From: Coprothermobacter sp. | GTDB lineage: Bacteria; Coprothermobacterota; Coprothermobacteria; Coprothermobacterales; Coprothermobacteraceae | DNA: 5,173 nt | Direction: 5' to 3' | Assembly (NCBI GenBank): GCA_003476705.1 | Contig: DMVM01000081.1 | Location: forward strand, 2,646-7,818 | In this document: positions 1 to 5,173 of the stretch, piece after piece | Layout: each line of letters begins with the position of its first letter | Numbering within the stretch: the first letter of the stretch is position 1 | Program-made: the position numbers and the translations under genes | The notes under the pieces: generated by a model | Told to the model about the DNA's origin: nothing | Seen by the model: only the letters and a program-made list of their open reading frames with translations | Database searches by the model: none

Positions 1-1238
1 GCAATGTGCTAGAGCTTTTGAATGAAAGCTTGACCGGGGTAGATGCAGAAATAGGTTCTGGCGATGTAATAAAAGCTGATTGGGACGAGGATTTTAGGGA
101 ATTGCTATCATTTGCCAGGGAAAGTCAAAAGTGGTTGGCAGAGTTTGAAAGCACTGAAAAAGAAAGAACGGGTATAAAGAATCTGAAGGTGGGATACAAT
201 GACACTTTTGGCTACTACGTTGAGGTGCCAAAATCCAGATCTAAGGATGTGCCTCCCTATTACATGAAGAGGCAAACCTTGGTAAATGCAGAGCGCTTTG
301 TAACCAAAGAGCTTTTAGAATTTGAATCTCGAGTACAAGACGCTTACAGCCGTATTGAGGAAAAAGAAAAAGAACTGTTCGCTGAATTGGTAAAAAAACT
401 GGCTGATAACCTTTCGTCTTTGCGCCGTGCGGCGGAGTGGATAGCTTACGTGGATGTTGCTACGTCGCTGAGTCTGGCAGCGAGAAAAATGGGTTGGACA
501 AAGCCACAAATTGTTCCAGAGAGGATATTAATGATAAAGAATGGCAAACATCCTGTGGTGGAATGGTACAGCGATGTTCCTTTTGTGCCGAACAGCGTGG
601 ACCTTGGTGCAAGTGTGCGTACGGCTTTGGTAACCGGCCCTAATATGGCTGGAAAATCCACGTTCCTGAGGCAAACTGCCATAATCGTTTTGCTAGCGCA
701 CATGGGAAGTTTTGTGCCAGCTCAGGAAGCTGTTGTTCCCTTAACAAAGAAAATATTTGCTCGCATGGGTGCTGCTGACGAAATCATATATGGCCGTAGT
801 ACTTTCATGGTGGAGATGACGCAAATAGCACGCATTTTGCGTGAAAGCGACGAGTTTTCCTTGGTTGTCATGGATGAAGTAGGTAGAGGCACTGCTGTGG
901 CTGACGGATTAGCCATCGCATGGGCTGTCATAAAGGAGCTTTCCATGAGAAAGCATAAACCCTTCGCGCTTATCTCCACACATTACCCTGAAATAGCTGA
1001 GCTCTCTGCTGACCTGCCAGTACTCTTTTTGGCGGCACAAGTGGCTGAGACCGAAGAGGGGCTCACGTTTCTTTACAGAATTGAACAAGGCGTGTCCGAT
1101 AAGGCTTATGGTCTGGAGGTGGCAGCTTTAGCTGGTATCCCTCCTCATGTTTTGAGCGAGGCAGGTAAGGTGTTTCAAAAACTAAGCAGTCAGGATCTAT
1201 TTCTAAGACCTGAGGCGAAGCAGATGAGGTTGTTTTAA
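1..1238 (+). CDS. mutS: DNA mismatch repair protein MutS, C-terminal half (5' end outside window)
   Basis: MutS binds mismatches and small loops as an ATP-driven clamp and recruits MutL. The frame is open from the left edge (first full codon at base 3), so the GTG at 6 is an internal Val, not a start. About 411 of a usual 800-870 residues are visible. Numbering from the codon at 6: residues 1-160 are the clamp/lever region, with the family-typical GYNDTFGYYVEV and QTLVNAERF; the ATPase domain follows from about 175 (HPVVE at 182). Walker A is GPNMAGKST (211-219), the signature loop is GRSTFMVEM (263-271), Walker B is VVMDE (D290, E291), and the switch His is in STHYPE (H326). The expected GTST(F/Y)DG after Walker B reads GTAVADG here. 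The protein ends soon after the terminal helices with QMRLF (406-410), a beta-clamp-binding motif, and lacks a long tetramerisation tail. The stop overlaps the mutL start by one base. The mismatch-binding domain is outside the window. Identity is very secure; the MutS1 type is inferred from motifs and the mutL neighbour. Confidence 0.98.
   Translation, partial: NVLELLNESLTGVDAEIGSGDVIKADWDEDFRELLSFARESQKWLAEFESTEKERTGIKNLKVGYNDTFGYYVEVPKSRSKDVPPYYMKRQTLVNAERFVTKELLEFESRVQDAYSRIEEKEKELFAELVKKLADNLSSLRRAAEWIAYVDVATSLSLAARKMGWTKPQIVPERILMIKNGKHPVVEWYSDVPFVPNSVDLGASVRTALVTGPNMAGKSTFLRQTAIIVLLAHMGSFVPAQEAVVPLTKKIFARMGAADEIIYGRSTFMVEMTQIARILRESDEFSLVVMDEVGRGTAVADGLAIAWAVIKELSMRKHKPFALISTHYPEIAELSADLPVLFLAAQVAETEEGLTFLYRIEQGVSDKAYGLEVAALAGIPPHVLSEAGKVFQKLSSQDLFLRPEAKQMRLF
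1226..1230 (+). promoter_or_regulatory. Ribosome binding site for mutL
   Basis: GAGGT lies inside the last codons of mutS, 7 bases before the mutL ATG. It supports the ATG at 1238 as the true start and indicates coupled translation with re-initiation across the TAATG junction. Confidence 0.6.
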
Positions 1239-2866
1239 TGATTAGAGAACTGTCATTGGAAGTCAGGTCAAAGATTGCAGCTGGGGAAGTCATTGAGCGC
1301 CCGGTATCTGTGGTCAAGGAATTGGTAGAAAACGCGCTGGATGCAGGTGCCACTGACATAAAGGTCTCAGTGATTAACGGTGGCTTGGATGAAATCATGG
1401 TCAGCGATAACGGCTGTGGCATGCCTTTTGAAGAGTTGCCCTTGGCTGTAAAGCGTTTTACCACAAGTAAGATTGCCTCAGTTGAGGATTTAGATAGTAT
1501 TGCTACACTTGGGTTCCGGGGTGAAGCTTTGGCAAGTATTGCTGATGTGGCTGATTTGACCATTTTCAGCTGTGACGGGGAAACTTCAGGTCAGCTACGC
1601 ATAAGAGGCGGCGAAGTCTTGCTATGCAAGCCTGTGGCATCTCCTAAAGGTACTCGTGTCATCGTTCGTGATCTGTTCTTTAATCTGCCAGCTCGTAAGA
1701 AATTTCTTCGGTCTGCTTCCACAGAGTTTTCCCACATCCAAAAGTTCCTGCAGTCCATGGTACTCATTTACCCAAATATTCAGTGGACTTTTACCAGCGA
1801 AAAGGGCGTCATTTGGCATGTTCCACCGCAATTGCCTTCTGAGGAGCGTTTCTACAGCTTGTTTGGTCAAAAAGCTCAGTTTCATGCTTTCACAGCTTCG
1901 CAGGCGGAACTGGACATTTATTTAAACCCCAACATTGTTGGAGAACTTATTTTGTCTGTGAATGGGCGACTCATAAAAGGTTCTGCCTACTTCCAAGTGC
2001 TCCGCATACTCAAAGACATGTGGGGAGGAGCCAATCTGCCTGTCATGGTTCTTCGTCTTAACGTTGAACCAGATCAGGTGGATGTGAACGTGCATCCTCA
2101 AAAACTGGATATCAGGTTTAAATCCCAGGGGTGGCTTAGACAGGCACTGCAAGAGCTTATCACTCAAGTTAGGAGTGAAGGTGGATCGCTTGGTAGTGAT
2201 TCTAAGACTAGTGGTGAAATGCCGCATTACCAATCGGAGGCGTGGACTACCACGCCAAATGACGCGTCTACCGTAGTTAATGAAACAATACGTGAGAACT
2301 ACATGCTGTTCCAAAAAGAAGCATTGCAAAACCAAAAGGACGTGGGCGCTGCAGTCTCAAAAGGTCTTGAAATAAAGGATTACCTGTACGATGCATACAT
2401 TCTTATTAAAAGAGATGGTGTTTACGAACTTTGGGATCAGCATGCAGTAAACGAAAAGATAAACTACTGGAGGTTATCAAGCCTTTATGGAGTGCAGTTT
2501 TTGCTGGAACCTTTGTTTTGCGGCGTGGACGAGGAGACAGCGCAGGCTTTAACGGAGATGGGCTTTGAACTTCAGCAGGTTAGAGGAGGTTATCTTATCA
2601 AGGCTGTGCCTTCTCTGCTCCTTTTAAGCCGTTCTTTGGATGTGATAATTGACGATTTGGAAAGCATAAAGGGCAACATTGAGAAGACAAGAGCTGATTT
2701 GGCATGTAAATCAGCTGTAAAAGCTGGGCAGAAGCTTTCACCCATGGAAATAGAAGCACTGGTTGTTGAGGGTTTGAAAGTACTGGACGTGAGCTACGAT
2801 CCACATGGTAGGCCTGCGGTGGTCAAACTGGATCAAGCACTCATAGAGAGGTTGTTTAACAGATGA
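1238..2866 (+). CDS. mutL: DNA mismatch repair protein MutL, endonuclease-type with altered site
   Basis: MutL is the GHKL-ATPase that links MutS mismatch recognition to strand incision. The start is ATG at 1238, preceded by GAGGT, and motif I begins at the usual distance. ATPase domain, about 1-315: KELVENALDAGAT (E28 catalytic base, N32 Mg ligand), DNGCGM (57-62), TTSK (75-78), GFRGEAL (92-98), GT (138-139), NLPARKKFL (149-157) and VNVHPQK (K289). A short linker follows (about 318-378), then the dimerisation/nuclease domain (379-542): DQHAVNE (400-406), clamp motif QFLLEP (420-425), ACK (489-491), DPHGRP (521-526) and a terminal FNR (540-542). In nuclease-active MutL the first motif normally continues to a second Glu and the fourth is CPHGRP; here these are Trp411 and Asp521. 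At 542 aa it is shorter than the usual 600-650, mostly in the linker. The 3' end overlaps hflX. Identity is certain; nuclease activity is an inference. Confidence 0.98.
   Translation: MIRELSLEVRSKIAAGEVIERPVSVVKELVENALDAGATDIKVSVINGGLDEIMVSDNGCGMPFEELPLAVKRFTTSKIASVEDLDSIATLGFRGEALASIADVADLTIFSCDGETSGQLRIRGGEVLLCKPVASPKGTRVIVRDLFFNLPARKKFLRSASTEFSHIQKFLQSMVLIYPNIQWTFTSEKGVIWHVPPQLPSEERFYSLFGQKAQFHAFTASQAELDIYLNPNIVGELILSVNGRLIKGSAYFQVLRILKDMWGGANLPVMVLRLNVEPDQVDVNVHPQKLDIRFKSQGWLRQALQELITQVRSEGGSLGSDSKTSGEMPHYQSEAWTTTPNDASTVVNETIRENYMLFQKEALQNQKDVGAAVSKGLEIKDYLYDAYILIKRDGVYELWDQHAVNEKINYWRLSSLYGVQFLLEPLFCGVDEETAQALTEMGFELQQVRGGYLIKAVPSLLLLSRSLDVIIDDLESIKGNIEKTRADLACKSAVKAGQKLSPMEIEALVVEGLKVLDVSYDPHGRPAVVKLDQALIERLFNR
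2847..2852 (+). promoter_or_regulatory. Ribosome binding site for hflX
   Basis: AGAGGT in the end of mutL stands 10 bases before the hflX ATG. The spacing is slightly long, but the ATGA overlap with the mutL stop makes coupled translation likely. Confidence 0.5.
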
Positions 2867-3936
2867 AAGCGGTTATTGCTTATTTGGTACATAACCACAT
2901 AGACAGCGCCCTTCTGGATTACGATATTCAGGAGATTAAAGAACTTGCAAAAGTTATCGGATTTGGGGTTGAGTCAGTAGTCATTCAAAAGAGGGAGCCT
3001 GATGTTAAGTACTTTATGGGGGAGGGCAAGGTAAAGGAGCTCTCTGCCATGGTTAAGGATTTGGGTGTGGATGCTGTCATATTCAATGAAGAACTCTCTC
3101 CGAGGCAAGTAAGGGCATTGGAGGCAATGCTTGAACCTGCTCAGGTGTGGGACAGAACACAGGTCATTTTGGAAATCTTCCGAAGGCGTGCTGTGACAAA
3201 AGAAAGTAAACTTCAGGTGGAACTGGCTGGGTTGAATTACTTGTATCCAAGGATTTACGGATTAGGTGGAGTCATGTCCCGTTTAGGTGGAGGAATAGGC
3301 ACCAGAGGACCTGGTGAAACCAAGCTGGAGATCCTGAAGCGTGTAATCAGAGGACGCATCAGGAAACTGGAAAAAGAGCTAAAGGAAGCTGAGGCTCGTA
3401 GAATCACTACGAGCAAACAAAGAGTTCGTAATACTGTGCAAGTATCTATTGTGGGTTACACCAATGCTGGTAAGTCCACCTTGCTTAATGCTTTTTCGAA
3501 AACAGCAAAGCCTAGTTACGCAGATGATAAAGTCTTTGCCACGCTGGACACTCGACACCGACGCTTTCTTAACCTGGAAGGTAAACCAGTAATCTTGGTG
3601 GACACTGTTGGCTTTGTCAATTTTATGCCTGAAAAAGTATTAGACGCTTTTAAGTCCACGTTAGAAGTGATAAGTTACAGCGACCTCATACTCCATGTTA
3701 TTGATCTTAGCAGCCCCATCATGGATGAGCAGGAAAGGACAGTTATGCGCATTCTCGAAGAACTAGGTGCAGGCGACAGACCCGTGATTAAGGTGTATAA
3801 CAAGCTAGACCTGTACAAGGGTCCCGTATTACAAGATGGTATTTCTGTTTCGGCTCTGAAGGGAACTAATCTGGATCAGCTAAAGAATGCTGTGGTTTCA
3901 GCGTTACTAACTGTGGATAACAACGCTGTCACTTAG
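2863..3936 (+). CDS. hflX: GTPase HflX, ribosome-associated, compact form
   Basis: HflX is a cytoplasmic translational GTPase of the Obg-HflX group. In studied bacteria it binds the 50S subunit and splits stalled or stress-arrested 70S ribosomes. The start is the ATG overlapping the mutL stop (ATGA). The N-terminal HflX domain covers about 1-155 and ends in the family-diagnostic glycine-rich segment GGGIGTRGPGETK (142-154). A charged helical linker follows (about 155-188, rich in Lys, Arg and Glu). G domain: G1 GYTNAGKST (198-206), G2 FATLD (T227), G3 DTVGF (247-251), G4 NKLD (313-316), G5 SALKG (330-334). After G2 the usual LDPTTRR reads LDTRHRR. At 357 aa it is shorter than the 420-odd of E. 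coli or B. subtilis HflX, because it stops about 23 residues after G5 and so lacks the usual C-terminal domain. It is the last gene of the mutS-mutL-hflX group and converges on the maturase gene, 15 bases away. Confidence 0.97.
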   Translation: MKAVIAYLVHNHIDSALLDYDIQEIKELAKVIGFGVESVVIQKREPDVKYFMGEGKVKELSAMVKDLGVDAVIFNEELSPRQVRALEAMLEPAQVWDRTQVILEIFRRRAVTKESKLQVELAGLNYLYPRIYGLGGVMSRLGGGIGTRGPGETKLEILKRVIRGRIRKLEKELKEAEARRITTSKQRVRNTVQVSIVGYTNAGKSTLLNAFSKTAKPSYADDKVFATLDTRHRRFLNLEGKPVILVDTVGFVNFMPEKVLDAFKSTLEVISYSDLILHVIDLSSPIMDEQERTVMRILEELGAGDRPVIKVYNKLDLYKGPVLQDGISVSALKGTNLDQLKNAVVSALLTVDNNAVT

Positions 3937-3943
3937 TGACAGT
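3925..3943. terminator. Hairpin at convergent gene ends, possible weak bidirectional terminator
   Basis: CTGTCAC (3926-3932), loop TTA, and GTGACAG (3936-3942) form a perfect 7-bp stem, with a possible G-U pair outside it. It spans the hflX stop codon and lies just past the maturase stop on the other strand. Neither strand has a run of T after the stem, so it is not a standard intrinsic terminator. Its position between two convergent genes is the main argument for a role in 3'-end formation. Confidence 0.3.
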
Positions 3944-3951
3944 CGCCCATT

Positions 3952-5173
3952 CTAGGAGAAGTCCTGCAAGACAGCATTAACTGCCAAAGCATATCTAAGC
4001 CTCATTCTTACAATTTCACAACTTAGCTGATTCTGACCCCATATGTTCCCAGTTGTGAAAAAGCTATCTGCGTGGCAACCACCACCGCACAAAGCTCTGG
4101 CCCAGCATTCTTGACAATGTTTTTTGTTGAGTGCGTGGGCTTTCACAAAGTCAGGATGTGGCTTTACCATAGCTTGCCCAACGTTACCCATCTTGTATGG
4201 AAGGACGTTGTCAAATTGGTGACAGGGGAAGATATCTCCCTTTGGGTTCACCGCAAGGTATTCCACACCAGCTCCGCAACCAGTAAAACGCCTTAACACT
4301 GAGGGTGGATTCATTGGATTGAGCTCAAAGTGGTAAAAGTAGAATCTCTTATCATTTCCTTCCTTGGCGCGCATCAAATAGAAATTTGCCAACTTTTCGT
4401 ACTCCTGCTCAATTATGGGCAAATCTGTCCATTTTATGCTCCATGGCAGCCCTTCGCCTGTTACCGGCTCCATAGAAATGGTCTTGAAACCCTGATCCAC
4501 CAAAAAAGCGACAGACTCTGAGAAATTCAGTGTGTCATGGGTGAAAGTGCCTCGTACGTAGTAGTTTTTCCCTTGGCGCCTCCGCTCCACCTCCTTGAAA
4601 GCTTCCATGACCTTGTCGAAGGTGCCATTTTTTGCTCTGTCAACGCGAAACTTGTCATGAACCACTCTTGGACCATCCAGTGACAATGTCAGATTTACGT
4701 TGTAGTGGTCAAGTACGTCCAACTTATTTGGAGTTAGTAGCAGTCCGTTAGTGGTCAGAGAAAACCTTATTTTTTTGTTCTTTGACACGGCTCTTTCGGT
4801 GGCATAGGCTAGCGTTTGCTTGACAGTATCCCAGGCGATAAGCGGTTCACCACCGAAAAAATCAATATCTGCCCAAGAAGAAGGGCTTTCCATGAGTAAG
4901 TCCACAGCATCCTTTGCAACGGCAAAGTCCATGACAGCTTGCTGACCACCGTAGTTGCCTTGCTGAGCAAAACAGTATTTGCAAGCCATGTTGCAAGTAT
5001 GAGTTACGTTCAGGCACAAAGCACTAAGCTGCCTTGGTCTCTGTTCAAGTTGTTTTCTGATCCACTCCAAGTCGGGCTGTTCAGGTAGTACAGCTGTGAG
5101 TTCGTCAGGGCACTCGTCTTGCTGAACTTTTTCAAAGACGGGTTGGTCAACTTCAAAAAAAGAGCCCGTTTCT
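3952..5173 (-). CDS. Radical SAM/SPASM peptide maturase, SCIFF-maturase-like (5' end outside window)
   Basis: This is probably a cytosolic maturase that forms Cys thioether cross-links in a ribosomally made Cys-rich peptide (SCIFF, a ranthipeptide), using S-adenosylmethionine and several [4Fe-4S] clusters. The frame stays open from the TAG stop to the right edge, giving 406 full codons, so the TTG at 5070 is internal. The edge-proximal part contains GSFFEVDQPVFEKV, resembling the N-terminal peptide-recognition region of these enzymes. The radical SAM motif CxxxCxxC (CNMACKYC) lies at 4972-4995, followed by DFFGGEP and a KNYYVRGTFT segment shared with SCIFF maturases. The C-terminal SPASM domain is complete: Cys at 4276-4278 with CX12GX4C (ending PCHQF), CX2CX5CX3C at 4075-4116, and a last Cys at 4018-4020. 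The family usually has about 450 residues, so few are missing. The family call rests on remembered motif similarity. A related SPASM maturase acting on another peptide is the main alternative. The usual partner gene, just upstream of the maturase, would be outside the window. Confidence 0.88.
   Translation of the reverse strand, partial: ETGSFFEVDQPVFEKVQQDECPDELTAVLPEQPDLEWIRKQLEQRPRQLSALCLNVTHTCNMACKYCFAQQGNYGGQQAVMDFAVAKDAVDLLMESPSSWADIDFFGGEPLIAWDTVKQTLAYATERAVSKNKKIRFSLTTNGLLLTPNKLDVLDHYNVNLTLSLDGPRVVHDKFRVDRAKNGTFDKVMEAFKEVERRRQGKNYYVRGTFTHDTLNFSESVAFLVDQGFKTISMEPVTGEGLPWSIKWTDLPIIEQEYEKLANFYLMRAKEGNDKRFYFYHFELNPMNPPSVLRRFTGCGAGVEYLAVNPKGDIFPCHQFDNVLPYKMGNVGQAMVKPHPDFVKAHALNKKHCQECWARALCGGGCHADSFFTTGNIWGQNQLSCEIVRMRLRYALAVNAVLQDFS

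Noticed and set aside
6..8. GTG as the mutS start
   Set aside because: The frame is open upstream to the edge and the MutS N-terminal half is missing, so this is an internal Val codon.
1063..1563. Antisense reading frame of 166 codons across the mutS-mutL junction
   Set aside because: It lies opposite strongly conserved MutS and MutL coding sequence, is Ser/Thr/Ala-rich without any known motif, and is a shadow.
1922..2335. Antisense reading frame of 137 codons inside mutL
   Set aside because: It is wholly opposite mutL, with no motif and no convincing ribosome site.
4072..4521. Two + strand reading frames opposite the maturase
   Set aside because: They overlap the conserved SPASM coding region and have no recognisable content.
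5068..5070. TTG as the maturase start
   Set aside because: The open frame continues upstream with family-like sequence; starting here would remove the peptide-recognition region.
1..5173. A new defence, mobile or CRISPR system
   Set aside because: No repeat array, transposase, integrase, toxin-antitoxin pair or unknown gene is present; all coding space is explained by four known families.

Overview
The window is almost wholly coding. It holds four genes: the 3' half of mutS, complete mutL, complete hflX (all + strand), and on the - strand a radical SAM/SPASM peptide maturase that runs off the right edge. No RNA gene, insertion sequence, CRISPR array or phage element is visible, and no stretch over 20 bases lacks a gene.

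Organism: a bacterium of moderate GC (mid-40s per cent by eye, not computed). The endonuclease-type MutL, the clamp-binding tail on MutS, and a maturase resembling the SCIFF-peptide maturases typical of Clostridia point to a Firmicutes-like or deep-branching anaerobe. The very compact proteins (MutL 542 aa, HflX 357 aa, short MutS tail) would suit a small-genome thermophile such as Coprothermobacter. That name is a guess from protein style, not a search result.

Layout: 1-1238 is mutS, open at the left edge (clamp/lever and ATPase domains, ending in a beta-clamp motif). 1238-2866 is mutL, sharing one base with the mutS stop (TAATG). 2863-3936 is hflX, overlapping the mutL stop (ATGA). The three are therefore translationally coupled and presumably one transcript. 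miaA and hfq, which lie between mutL and hflX in many bacteria, are absent. A 7-bp perfect hairpin spans the hflX stop and lies between the convergent genes. 3952-5173 (-) is the maturase, whose frame stays open to the edge, so its start and any partner peptide lie outside.

How they work together: MutS recognises mismatches, then ATP-bound MutS recruits MutL. With no MutH expected, MutL should nick the new strand through its C-terminal domain, directed by the sliding clamp. Both proteins carry recognisable clamp-binding peptides. HflX is a ribosome-associated GTPase that rescues stalled or stressed ribosomes and has no direct repair role. The maturase is a separate unit. I see no clearly undescribed system. 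The best leads are the altered MutL nuclease site and the peptide predicted beyond the right edge.
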